The position numbers and the translations under genes are program-made. Shown here in pieces: positions 19,355-28,309 of a stretch of DNA of 64,000 nt. The stretch is from the NCBI RefSeq assembly GCF_004804355.1, contig NZ_SRWZ01000004.1, positions 124,001 through 188,000 of the forward strand. Reading direction: 5' to 3'. Within the stretch, counting starts at the first letter, position 1, and every line of letters begins with the position of its first letter. The notes below the pieces were generated by a model. That model worked only from the letters and a program-made list of their open reading frames with translations. It was not told the DNA's origin and searched no databases. This DNA is from Cognatitamlana onchidii. Lineage in GTDB: Bacteria > Bacteroidota > Bacteroidia > Flavobacteriales > Flavobacteriaceae.

Positions 19355-20899
19355 CTATTGTTTTATTATGTTTCGTGTTATATTTTTTGAGTTAATCTGT
19401 AAAAGTTGGTCCATATATTCCCGCGTATTTGAAAGTCTGGGTATTTTATGTTGTCCACCCAACTTGTCATTTTGTTTCAACCAATCATAAAAGAGCTGAT
19501 GGCGAGCAATATTAATTTTGGGTCTGTTTAATGTTATATTGTTATAGCGCTTAGCTTCATAGTCAGAGTTTAAAGATTTTAATGCATTATCAAATAATTC
19601 GCTAAAATAGTCTAAGTCTTTTGGGGGTGTTTTAAATTCTATTAACCACTCATGAGCGCCTTTTTCTTTTCCTTCCATAAATATTGGAGCAGCTGTAAAA
19701 TCTACAATTTCAGCTTTAGTGCGTTTACAAACGCGTTTTAAAGCTTCTTCTGCATTTTCAATGATAAGTTCTTCACCAAAAACATTAATATGGTGCTTCG
19801 TTCTCCCCGATATTTTAATCCGATAAGGTTTCAAAGAAGTGAATCGTATCGTATCGCCAATTTTATAACGCCATAAACCGGCATTTGTGGTAATAACCAC
19901 CGCGTAGTTTTGGTTTAGTTTAACGGCATTTAAAGGAATGGCTTTTTCTTGGGAAGTCGCATATATATCCATTGGGATAAACTCATAAAAAATACCATAG
20001 TCCAGCATTAGCAGCAATTCATTGGAATCATTTCTGTCTTGAATGGCAAAAAAACCTTCAGAGGCATTATAGATTTCATAATATTTAAAAGAACTTTTAG
20101 GCAGAATATTTTTGTACTGGTCTTTATATGGTGTGAAGCTAACCCCGCCATGAAAATATACTTCAAGGTTAGGCCAAACTTCGTGTAAATTTCCTTTTTT
20201 GGTGGTTTCTAATACGTTATTAAGTAATACCAGCATCCATGAAGGTACGCCTGCAAGACTTGTAACATTTTCATTTATAGTTTCATCTACAATAGCTTGC
20301 ATTTTATGTTCCCAATCACTCATTAAAGACACTTTATTGCTTGGGGTACTGCTAAACTCTGCCCAAAAAGGCATATTGTCAATAAGAATAGCCGATAAAT
20401 CACCAAAAACAGTTCCATTTTCCTTGTATAGTTCTTTGCTGCCTCCTAATCGTAAACTTTTGCCTGTAAATAGCTGAGAGTCTTCGTTATTGTTTAAATA
20501 CATGCAAAGTAAATCTTTGCTAGCCGCATAATGGCAATCCTCTAACGATTCTGGGCTAACGGGGATAAATTTACTTTTGGCTCTTGTGGTGCCGCTAGAT
20601 TTTGCAAACCACTTTATAGGGCTTGGCCAAAAAAGATTAGGTTCTCCACGTCTTGAACGTTCAATGATATCTTGCCAACCATCATAGTTTTTTATAGGAA
20701 CACGCTCGGCGAATGTTTCATAATTTTTAATGGAAGCAAAATCATAGGCTTTGCCAAGCTCTGTGTCTTTGGCAATATTAATAAGGTCTAATAGCAATTC
20801 ATTCTGTACTTCATTTGGGTATTTTAAAAATAATTCAATCTGGTGAAACCGTTTTTTTAAAAACCAAGAAGCAATGGAATTAACTATAGGTATTGGCAT
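19355..20899 (-). CDS. GH3-family protein (acyl-adenylate/amide synthetase fold)
   Basis: A 514-residue member of the GH3 family, named from plant auxin-amino acid synthetases. Visible parts are the ATP-binding KSSGTTRAKSKFIPVS motif near residue 106, EIYNASEGFFAIQ, and LWRYKIGDTIRF, all typical of adenylate-forming enzymes. Bacterial GH3 proteins probably join an acyl acid to an amine or amino acid, but the substrate is unknown. It is divergent from the DUF2797 gene with only 42 bp between the starts. Confidence 0.88.
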   Translation of the reverse strand: MPIPIVNSIASWFLKKRFHQIELFLKYPNEVQNELLLDLINIAKDTELGKAYDFASIKNYETFAERVPIKNYDGWQDIIERSRRGEPNLFWPSPIKWFAKSSGTTRAKSKFIPVSPESLEDCHYAASKDLLCMYLNNNEDSQLFTGKSLRLGGSKELYKENGTVFGDLSAILIDNMPFWAEFSSTPSNKVSLMSDWEHKMQAIVDETINENVTSLAGVPSWMLVLLNNVLETTKKGNLHEVWPNLEVYFHGGVSFTPYKDQYKNILPKSSFKYYEIYNASEGFFAIQDRNDSNELLLMLDYGIFYEFIPMDIYATSQEKAIPLNAVKLNQNYAVVITTNAGLWRYKIGDTIRFTSLKPYRIKISGRTKHHINVFGEELIIENAEEALKRVCKRTKAEIVDFTAAPIFMEGKEKGAHEWLIEFKTPPKDLDYFSELFDNALKSLNSDYEAKRYNNITLNRPKINIARHQLFYDWLKQNDKLGGQHKIPRLSNTREYMDQLLQINSKNITRNIIKQ

Positions 20900-20941
20900 T
20901 TTTTAGTTTATCTTTAGATTTTAAAAATAATACTTTTTTTC

Positions 20942-21736
20942 ATGACCTACCAAGGCGTTTTAACAAAAATGGAAACGGAATTTTTAAGTCCAATTCAATA
21001 CTTTTTAGTGTTTGAAAATGACTTTATAAATCTAAACCAGTTGCTTGGTAAGGGCATAAGTATTCAGTTTGTTAAATATCAATGTTTAAACTGTGGTTTG
21101 GACAAGCCCATTTATAGACAGGGTTTTGATAAGCAATGTTTTTATGAAACGGCTAGGGCTGGCGATTGGATTATGAGACCAGAATTAAGCACGGCTCATT
21201 TAGGAAAAGAGGATCGAGATTTAGAATATGAAAAAAAAGCTCAACTTCAACCACATATAGTTTATCTCGCAAATTCTAGTAACGTTAAAGTTGGTGTAAC
21301 CAGAAAGAGCCAAGTGCCTACTCGATGGATTGACCAAGGAGCCCATGAGGCTATTGAGATTGTTGAAGTACCAAATAGATATTTAGCGGGGATTACAGAA
21401 GTCGCCTTAAAAGATCATGTTGCCGATAAGACTAATTGGCGAACCATGTTAAAAAATGATATTAAAGACGAAAATTTGGTGGAGTGGCGAGAGCGTTTAA
21501 GACTTTTTATTCCAGATGAGGTTAAAGACTATTATATCGAGAATAATTCTGAAACGCATTTGGAATTTCCAGTTAATAAACACCCAGTAAAACCTAAAAG
21601 TTTAAATATTAAAAAAGAAGTGGTTTATACTGGGAAATTGGTAGGTGTAAAAGGACAATATCTCATTTTTGAAGATGACACTGTGTTTAATGTTCGTGCC
21701 AATGAGGGGCTTGTAGTAAATTTTTCTATACACTAA
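20942..21736 (+). CDS. DUF2797 family protein
   Basis: A 264-residue protein. Residues 42-80 hold a likely zinc site (CLNCG and, further on, KQCFYE). Residues 98-165 resemble a GIY-YIG-like core: VYLANSS, then VKVGVTR, an Arg in TRW, and a Glu in ITEVALK, with a DKTNWR end. The C-terminal 60 residues form a small beta domain. The function is unknown; the resemblance to the nuclease fold is my inference. The ATG at 20942 gives the family's usual start. Confidence 0.75.
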   Translation: MTYQGVLTKMETEFLSPIQYFLVFENDFINLNQLLGKGISIQFVKYQCLNCGLDKPIYRQGFDKQCFYETARAGDWIMRPELSTAHLGKEDRDLEYEKKAQLQPHIVYLANSSNVKVGVTRKSQVPTRWIDQGAHEAIEIVEVPNRYLAGITEVALKDHVADKTNWRTMLKNDIKDENLVEWRERLRLFIPDEVKDYYIENNSETHLEFPVNKHPVKPKSLNIKKEVVYTGKLVGVKGQYLIFEDDTVFNVRANEGLVVNFSIH

Positions 21737-21752
21737 TAGTAGTATAAGCTAT

Positions 21753-21797
21753 AAAACAAAAAATCCATTTACAGCAGTAAACGGATTTTTTGTTTTA
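21753..21797. terminator. convergent terminator DUF2797 / rpsU
   Basis: Arms 21754-21771 and 21778-21795 pair with one mismatch and have A-runs and T-runs outside, so the hairpin can end transcripts from both sides. Confidence 0.82.
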
Positions 21798-21819
21798 TTT
21801 AGAAGCTTTGAGCTTTGTT

Positions 21820-22014
21820 TTATATATCTTCTTGATCTCTCAAAGTTTGAATATATGCTGCTTTTTGAATTTCACGACGTCTTTTTACAGAAGGTTTAGT
21901 GAAAAATTGTCCATCTCTTAGATTTTGCATCACTTTAATGTTTCTGTGTTTTCTTTTGTAACGTTTTAATGCACGTTCTATATTTTCGCCGTCTTTTACA
22001 ATTATTTTTAACAT
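21820..22014 (-). CDS. rpsU: 30S ribosomal protein S21
   Basis: A 64-residue basic protein with the S21 pattern: IIVKDGENIERALKRYKRK, then a helix rich in Arg and Lys ending KRRREIQKAAY. It sits by the 3' end of 16S rRNA in the small subunit. In Bacteroidota bS21 is reported to help mask the anti-Shine-Dalgarno, fitting the lack of Shine-Dalgarno sites here. It appears monocistronic. Confidence 0.95.
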   Translation of the reverse strand: MLKIIVKDGENIERALKRYKRKHRNIKVMQNLRDGQFFTKPSVKRRREIQKAAYIQTLRDQEDI

Positions 22015-22139
22015 ATATAGTACTTTCTTTAATTTTAAATAATTCGGATTTCCTTAAAAGGAATGCAAAATTCACTCTTTTTATTAAGAAAACCTAATAT
22101 TTAAATGTTTTTTTTAATCAACTGATTGCCTTTATGTTA

Positions 22140-24809
22140 TTACTTGGCTGTGTCCTTTTTCTTTTTCCCTAAGAAACTGTTCAAAACACCTTTAACAGTT
22201 TCTGTTGTTTGATCCGTTTTTGTTGAGTCCGTATCAGTGCTATTTGGTTTTGTAAAACTCTCTAGTACGTCTTTAATAGTGTTGTTTTGTTCTTGTTTTA
22301 AGGAGTCGGTCTTAGATTCATTACTTCCTAAAACATCATTAATTAAGTTATCAACTTCTTTTTTACCTTGATGTAATAATTTTTGTTTTTGGATATCAAT
22401 AAGTTGGTTTGATAACTTTTTTACGCTTTGTTTTAAGTCTGTTTTTATTACTGGGTTAAAATAATTTCCGCCTATGTTAGCTGTTACAGGAATAGCGATA
22501 TTATTAATATCTTCATCATTTACATTGCTAATTAGTCGATTTATATCGTTTCCTAGATATTTGGCAGGAACATTAAAGACAGCATTATAATTTAATGATT
22601 TGTCAAAGCCATGCGTTCCGGAGACTTCAACTTCAATATCTTCGTACTTAAAGTCAAAAGGTTTTACTGCTACTTTACCCTCGTTAAATTCTAACTGAGC
22701 TTCTATAGTTTGTAAGTCTAATTTTTCAAAATCTAAAAAACCTAAAGCGTCATCAAGTGCTGATACCAGTTCGTCTTCTTTATTAATATTTGTTACTAAT
22801 AGTTCTGCTAAGGCATTACCAGATAACGAAGTTAGGTCTGGTAGAAAGTCTTTATTTAAGTTCCCAGAAAGTTTTAAATCGGTATTAAACTTACCATCAA
22901 GAATTTTTGCAACGGGTGCTATATTTTTAAATAATTCTAACGTTTTAAACGATTGAGCGATATCAAAATTTTGAACCCCTAAGTTTAGGTTAAATGAAGG
23001 GGTGTCTTGTTTGGTGGAAACATCACCAGAAATAGATAAGTCGCCATCAAAAATATGGGAGCTCATATTTTGTAGTAAGGCGGTTTGGTCTTTTATGGTT
23101 AATGTTCCTTTCAGGTCTTTTAGGTTTATGTTGTCATAAATTACAGTTTTGGCTTTGGCGTTAATCGTACAATCTAAAAAGTCTGGAATTTTTAAAGATT
23201 GTGTATCGGCTGTTTTTTTATTGTTTTCGGAGACTGTTTTGTCTTCAGTCATAAAATCACTTACCCTAAATAAGTTCGATTCTACATTGAATTCACCTTT
23301 TAAAGTGTTGTCGCTCAGTAAAAAACCAAGAAGATTATACATGGTTCCATGAGCATTTAAATCACTTTTTCCAGTTTCGGCCATAAAATTGTCTAGTGTG
23401 ACTGAGCCTGGTTTAAAAATCATATCTGCTTGAGTAATATGGATCGGATTCACAATATCCTGAGAAGAAAATGTGAAATCTGAAATATTTGCAGAGCCAT
23501 TAGTTTTAATACGTTCGTAAGCATTGGTTTCAAGAGCATTCATATCAAAACTGGTATTTAGTTTTCCTTTTAAAATACCACTTAGCTCATTTTCAAGTTC
23601 AATAGGGTATACTTGAGTGATTTTTCCAAGATTTAATAAACCATCAATGTGGGCATCAACCCATATGTTTTCCGTGATGTTTTTTAAATTTATTGACGAT
23701 TTAAAAACATCATCGTCAATTTTAAAATCGAGTCTGTTAATATTAATATAGGTGTCTTTGGCAAATCCTGAGGTGTTCTTTACGATAGTATTAATAGTTA
23801 TATTGTCTACGCGTTTTGGTAAATCTGGGTATTTAAACGATGCATTGTTAGAAGTTATACTTATATCTAGAGTTGGAATTGTAGTATCTGAACTAAGCCC
23901 TTTAATTAAGCCTTTAATTTTGAAATCTCCAGATGTTTCTACATGCTCAATATTTTTAGAGTAGATTCTGGGAATTACGGCTAAAAAGTCTTTAAAGCTA
24001 GACTCTGGATTTTCAAAAGTGATATCAATGTTCTGGCCATTTTCAACCATTTGAATAAAGCCTTCAAAATGTAGGGGTAAATCATTTACAAATCCTTTAT
24101 TGTCCTTAAACGAGTATTTGTTATTAACTAAGTCAAGGCCAATTGTGGCATCGAGTTTAATAGGGTTGCTGTTCAGGTAATTGATGCTGTCAAGAGATAT
24201 ACTTATGTTAGCTTTGCTCTGTGTTTTAAGCTCTGAAGTTGTTGCTGAAAATGTTCCATGCCCTTCATGATTTAGTTCTGTAATAAGAGCTAAGATACTT
24301 GCGGTTTCATCAATATAGGTTAGTGCGCTGTTTTTTATTTGATAATCTTGAATACTAAGTGCGAAAGTGCTGCTTTCTTGTTTTGTAGACGTTTTAGTTG
24401 AGTCTACTTTGGTAATATTATAATTGTTATTACCAAACTTATCTGTTTTTAAAGTAAGTAATGCTTCATTAACATAAATGGTGTTTATGGTAACCGGATC
24501 TTCATCCGCTGTTTTGAACAGTTCTTTAAGAGACATTGAAAATGCGATATCTTTTACAGATGCAAAGGTCTCATCTTTAAAGGGTTCAAAATTAATTATT
24601 GTCAAATCACTTACGCTTACATGTGCTTGGGGAAAACTTTTTATGAAGCTTAAACTAACATCGCTAAATTCTACTTTGGCGTTAAGGTTTTGATTAACAA
24701 ATGTTTTAACCATCTCTTTTATTTGATTTTGAAATGCAAAAGGAATGACTAGTATTAGGGTGATGAAAACAAGTATTGTAATACCAGTGATTTTGAAGAT
24801 TTTTTTCAT
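22140..24809 (-). CDS. AsmA-like family protein
   Basis: An 889-residue protein with one N-terminal transmembrane helix (about 4-28) and a very long beta-rich periplasmic part. It has the AsmA start FPQAHVSVSDLTI, and the C-terminal region with FNGKVAVKPFDFKYEDIEVEVSG-like strands typical of AsmA_2. AsmA proteins are thought to form grooves that move phospholipids between membranes. The last 120 residues are Lys/Asp/Thr-rich with low complexity. It stands alone between rpsU and the queuosine-precursor transporter. Confidence 0.85.
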   Translation of the reverse strand: MKKIFKITGITILVFITLILVIPFAFQNQIKEMVKTFVNQNLNAKVEFSDVSLSFIKSFPQAHVSVSDLTIINFEPFKDETFASVKDIAFSMSLKELFKTADEDPVTINTIYVNEALLTLKTDKFGNNNYNITKVDSTKTSTKQESSTFALSIQDYQIKNSALTYIDETASILALITELNHEGHGTFSATTSELKTQSKANISISLDSINYLNSNPIKLDATIGLDLVNNKYSFKDNKGFVNDLPLHFEGFIQMVENGQNIDITFENPESSFKDFLAVIPRIYSKNIEHVETSGDFKIKGLIKGLSSDTTIPTLDISITSNNASFKYPDLPKRVDNITINTIVKNTSGFAKDTYININRLDFKIDDDVFKSSINLKNITENIWVDAHIDGLLNLGKITQVYPIELENELSGILKGKLNTSFDMNALETNAYERIKTNGSANISDFTFSSQDIVNPIHITQADMIFKPGSVTLDNFMAETGKSDLNAHGTMYNLLGFLLSDNTLKGEFNVESNLFRVSDFMTEDKTVSENNKKTADTQSLKIPDFLDCTINAKAKTVIYDNINLKDLKGTLTIKDQTALLQNMSSHIFDGDLSISGDVSTKQDTPSFNLNLGVQNFDIAQSFKTLELFKNIAPVAKILDGKFNTDLKLSGNLNKDFLPDLTSLSGNALAELLVTNINKEDELVSALDDALGFLDFEKLDLQTIEAQLEFNEGKVAVKPFDFKYEDIEVEVSGTHGFDKSLNYNAVFNVPAKYLGNDINRLISNVNDEDINNIAIPVTANIGGNYFNPVIKTDLKQSVKKLSNQLIDIQKQKLLHQGKKEVDNLINDVLGSNESKTDSLKQEQNNTIKDVLESFTKPNSTDTDSTKTDQTTETVKGVLNSFLGKKKKDTAK

Positions 24810-24967
24810 AGGGTTAATTTTTAACGTGTTTGCTACGTTCTTTATTGGTTCGAACTAACGAGAAAACAATTCAATAAGTATATACGTACAGGAATATATT
24901 TTAGTTGAATAAATACAAAGATTTAAAAGAATAAAGGATATAATGTTATGAATTTATTAAATAGCAG

Positions 24968-25672
24968 CTATAACAGATCAATCTCATCATTAGTTTTTAA
25001 GTTAAATCGTTTTTTAAATAAAAAAACACCTAAATACAAAAAAGGAGTGTCTAAAATAGCGACGAATACTTTAAATAAAAATCCGCTTATAAGGAGTCCT
25101 TTAAAATTAGCCCAATCAATAATTCCGAAGGAACAAAGTAAGGTTACAATGGTGAGGGTGTCAACAAATTGCGAGAACCAAGTGGAGAAGTTATTTCTTA
25201 GCCATAGATGTTTTCCTTTGGTAAGCCGTTTCCAAAAATGATAAATTTGAATGTCGACGAACTGAGCGAACAAGTACGTAAGCATACTTGCAAACACAGC
25301 TATGGCCGAGTTTCCAAATACATGCCTAAAGGTTTTATCTGTAACATGCGACCAAGATGTGGCAGGAACAATATTGGCAACATAAATGATTAAAAGTGAA
25401 AATAGAGAAGCAAAGATGCCAACTACAACGACGTCGTTTGCTCTTTTCTTACCATAAATTTCACTAATTAAGTCGGTGATTAAAAAAGTAATAGGGTATG
25501 GCAAAATACCTACAGAAATTTCAAAAAGCTTACTTCCAAAAATATCGGCATCTACTGGGTGCCAGTAAAAGAATTTTTGAAAAATAAGGTTTGAAACCAC
25601 CAGCGATGTGATAAATAAACCTCCTAATAGTAAGTAAATGCGTTGGGCTGCTAATTTGTCTTTTAGGGTCAT
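24968..25672 (-). CDS. queuosine precursor transporter (VUT/YhhQ family)
   Basis: A 234-residue membrane protein with about six helices. Landmarks of the YhhQ/VUT family: GILPYPITFLITDLISEIYGKKRA and the later FAQFVDIQIYHFWK and FSQFVDTL. It takes up queuosine precursors such as preQ0 or preQ1 for tRNA modification. No preQ1 riboswitch-like sequence was recognised in the 70 bp before it. Divergent from the FolK fusion. Confidence 0.9.
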   Translation of the reverse strand: MTLKDKLAAQRIYLLLGGLFITSLVVSNLIFQKFFYWHPVDADIFGSKLFEISVGILPYPITFLITDLISEIYGKKRANDVVVVGIFASLFSLLIIYVANIVPATSWSHVTDKTFRHVFGNSAIAVFASMLTYLFAQFVDIQIYHFWKRLTKGKHLWLRNNFSTWFSQFVDTLTIVTLLCSFGIIDWANFKGLLISGFLFKVFVAILDTPFLYLGVFLFKKRFNLKTNDEIDLL

Positions 25673-25742
25673 CAGGAATTGTGAATAAATACGGCCTGTA
25701 AATATAAAAGATTAATAATTGTTTTAGTTATTTTGCTTTCTC

Positions 25743-26867
25743 ATGTTAAAACCCATTACATATCATATTGCTTTAGGCAGTAACAAAGGTAATAAGCTTA
25801 AAAACCTACAAGCCGCTGTGGATGCCATTTACGAGCGTATTGGAAATATTAAGCTAATTTCGAAAGTATACCAATCACCTGCCTTTGGTTTTAAAAGCGA
25901 TGACTTTTTAAATTGTTGTCTGGTACTGTATAGTTCTTTAGAGCCGCAAACAGTTTTAGAGTCTTTATTGGCAATTGAAGCTGACTTGGGAAGAACTAGA
26001 AATGTAAAAACGGGTTATGAGGCTAGAACCATAGATTTAGACATTGTTTTTGCTGGAAATCAAATCATTAATACTGAATCGCTCCAAGTGCCACATCCAG
26101 AAATGGCAAAACGTAGGTTTGTTTTGTTGCCTCTTAATAACATTGCCTCAAAAGTGAAACATCCTAAGCTAAACAAGGAAATATGGGAACTTCTCGAAGT
26201 TTGCCAAGATAATTCGGTTTTAAAACCAATAAACGTTTGGCTTAAAAACCCGAGCAAACGGTTTGATTTTTCAAAATTCAATTATATCGCCATTGAAGGG
26301 AATATTGGTGCAGGGAAAACAAGTCTAGCTACTAAAATGGCGCACGAGTTTAATGCCAAATTAATTTTAGAGCGGTTTGCAGATAATCCGTTTTTACCAA
26401 AGTTTTATAAGGATGCCAATCGGTATGCCTTTACTTTAGAGATGTCTTTCTTGGCAGACCGATACCAACAAATTTCTGATGATTTATCACAACTAGATTT
26501 ATTTAAAGACTTTGTTGTGAGTGATTATGATGTGTTTAAGTCATTAATATTCTCAAAAATAACCCTTAATGAAGATGAATTTAGCTTGTACAGAAAACTC
26601 TTTTATTTGATACATAAGGATATTGCAAAACCAGAACTTTACATTTACCTCTACCAAAACACAAAACGTTTACAGGAAAATATTAAAAAACGCGGACGTG
26701 ACTACGAGCAACATATAGCCGATGACTATTTGGAGAAAATTAATGCAGGGTATTTGGATTTTTTAAAAACCCAAAAAGATTTTAAAGTCAAAATCATCGA
26801 TGTTTCAGACAGAGATTTTGTTGAAAATCGTGCAGATTATTTATGGGTATTGAACGAGTTAGTTTAG
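25743..26867 (+). CDS. folK: FolK fused to deoxynucleoside kinase
   Basis: A 374-residue two-domain protein. Residues 1-165 are 6-hydroxymethyl-dihydropterin pyrophosphokinase (LGSNKGN start, RTIDLDI and PHPEMAKRRFVLLPL motifs), a folate-synthesis step. Residues 180-374 are a deoxynucleoside kinase with P-loop GNIGAGKT at 186-193, a basic RFADNPFLPKFY segment and KRGRDYE. The two are joined by about 15 residues. The order is known in Bacteroidota. Both make or recycle molecules for thymidylate and DNA synthesis. Neither domain is visibly degraded. Confidence 0.93.
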   Translation: MLKPITYHIALGSNKGNKLKNLQAAVDAIYERIGNIKLISKVYQSPAFGFKSDDFLNCCLVLYSSLEPQTVLESLLAIEADLGRTRNVKTGYEARTIDLDIVFAGNQIINTESLQVPHPEMAKRRFVLLPLNNIASKVKHPKLNKEIWELLEVCQDNSVLKPINVWLKNPSKRFDFSKFNYIAIEGNIGAGKTSLATKMAHEFNAKLILERFADNPFLPKFYKDANRYAFTLEMSFLADRYQQISDDLSQLDLFKDFVVSDYDVFKSLIFSKITLNEDEFSLYRKLFYLIHKDIAKPELYIYLYQNTKRLQENIKKRGRDYEQHIADDYLEKINAGYLDFLKTQKDFKVKIIDVSDRDFVENRADYLWVLNELV

Positions 26868-27284
26868 TGTATTTTAAGGGTTTTGTTTTACATGTTGATT
26901 TTAGCAAAAAACAAACTAAAAGGTTTTGGATTAAATAATAGTTTGGGTATATAATGTCAGAAGATGATGTCTTATTCGCACATTAAATGTTTTACCTTGT
27001 TTAATTGTACCTAAATAAAAAAATGATTTATACTGTGTGTAGGTATCTCTTTTGTGCTAAACCCAATATGGTAATGAGCTTAGCTACTTCTGTTCCTATT
27101 CTTTTTAGCTTTTATCGGTTCATCTAGTAATCTTTATAATGGTTAAAAACAGTTAATTTTGTGAGTTTTCTATGTCTTTTTTAGTTAAACAATCTTAAAA
27201 GCAAGATGGAGCAGGATAGTATTTCTGTATTAAAAAGTAACTTTGTTGGAAAATATTGTTTTAGTTATGATAAGAATAAATTTA
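26868..27284. other. spacer before the lipoprotein gene
   Basis: 417 bp without a supported gene. A -7-like TAATTTTG lies at 27154-27161, about 125 bp before the lipoprotein start; no matching -33 TTTG is present. I see no RNA motif or strong hairpin. Confidence 0.45.
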
Positions 27285-28211
27285 ATGAATAAAATAGCTT
27301 TAGTAGTCTTGTTTTTGGCTGCTACAGTGGTTTTGTCTTGTACAGCTGATGAAAAGCCTACTTTGTCAGATGATGAATTTGAAATAGTGGATCCAAAGCC
27401 GGACCCAGAACCAGAGCCTGAACCAGAGCCTGAAGTTATCCCAGACGAAGATACAGGTGCAGATCTTAGCTGTTCGCCTGAATTCGAAAACAACTCTACC
27501 AGAAATGTAGATGTGCCAAACTCTGTTAATGTGGGTGAAGTTGATGATAGAAGTTGCTACTCCGATTACTCAGAAAGCACTATCGATGGTACAACTTGGG
27601 GGATATATAATATTACTGATGGGTCTAACCATTGGGATGCACCTGGCACCTTACAACCTAGAATAGAACGCTCTTTACCCATAGCGAACTCTAATGTCGG
27701 ATCATTTGTAAAATTTACAGGAGACTTTAGAATTCTTGAAGCAGGTTATACTGGTACTTCAAGTCAAGATGGTAGCTATATTGCTCAAGCTAAAGGAAAG
27801 CATACAGGTGGTGGTGGATCTCCAGATCCTGCAATTTGTTTGTATTTAGCTAAGCCTGTTTTTGGAGAAGGAGCAGATGCCGAAAAGCAAGTGGCATTCG
27901 ATATTTATGCTGAGCGTATATTAGAACGTGGCGGGTCAGGAAGTGGCAGAGAAGTAGTTCTGCTTAAAAGAGTTAAGAAAAATGAAGTTACTTCTTTTGT
28001 GTTAGAGGTAGGTTTTAGACAGGATCCTAGTGATGCCACAAAAAAAATACATTACTGCGATGCGATAATTGGAGGTACATCTTTTAAATGGAATATTCCT
28101 GATCCCGATAGAGGAACGCAGTCAAAAATAAGATATGGTGCATATCGTGTTAAGGGTGGCCGAGCTCAAATTAGATGGGCAAACACCGAGCATGAAAAAG
28201 TAGACAAATAA
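27285..28211 (+). CDS. surface lipoprotein with beta-jelly-roll-like domain, possible polysaccharide-binding or lyase protein
   Basis: A 308-residue protein. From the ATG at 27285 the N-terminus is a lipoprotein signal peptide with lipobox VVLSC. An Asp-Pro-Glu-rich linker ([12 protein letters not shown]) follows at about 38-52, typical of exposed lipoproteins. The remaining 240 residues are beta-rich ([45 protein letters not shown]), which resembles the concanavalin-like fold of PL7-type or related lyases. No family assignment is certain. Upstream frame extension to 27243 would move the signal peptide inward and is rejected. It stands alone, followed by a terminator. Confidence 0.6.
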   Translation: MNKIALVVLFLAATVVLSCTADEKPTLSDDEFEIVDPKPDPEPEPEPEPEVIPDEDTGADLSCSPEFENNSTRNVDVPNSVNVGEVDDRSCYSDYSESTIDGTTWGIYNITDGSNHWDAPGTLQPRIERSLPIANSNVGSFVKFTGDFRILEAGYTGTSSQDGSYIAQAKGKHTGGGGSPDPAICLYLAKPVFGEGADAEKQVAFDIYAERILERGGSGSGREVVLLKRVKKNEVTSFVLEVGFRQDPSDATKKIHYCDAIIGGTSFKWNIPDPDRGTQSKIRYGAYRVKGGRAQIRWANTEHEKVDK

Positions 28212-28240
28212 TTTCAAAAGGCTAGTCGCCAGAGAAGATT

Positions 28241-28274
28241 AAAAAAGCAGCACTTTTTAAGTGCCGCTTTTTTT
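28241..28274. terminator. convergent terminator
   Basis: 15-bp arms (28241-28255 and 28259-28273) with one mismatch around a TTT loop, with flanking A and T runs. It serves the lipoprotein gene and the convergent gene to its right. Confidence 0.82.
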
Positions 28275-28309
28275 GATGACGTGTTATTTTGTGTAATTCG
28301 TACTATAAT

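Noticed and set aside
25673-25742. preQ1 riboswitch before the queuosine-precursor transporter
   Set aside because: The 70-bp spacer lacks a recognisable hairpin with the A-rich tail of preQ1 switches.
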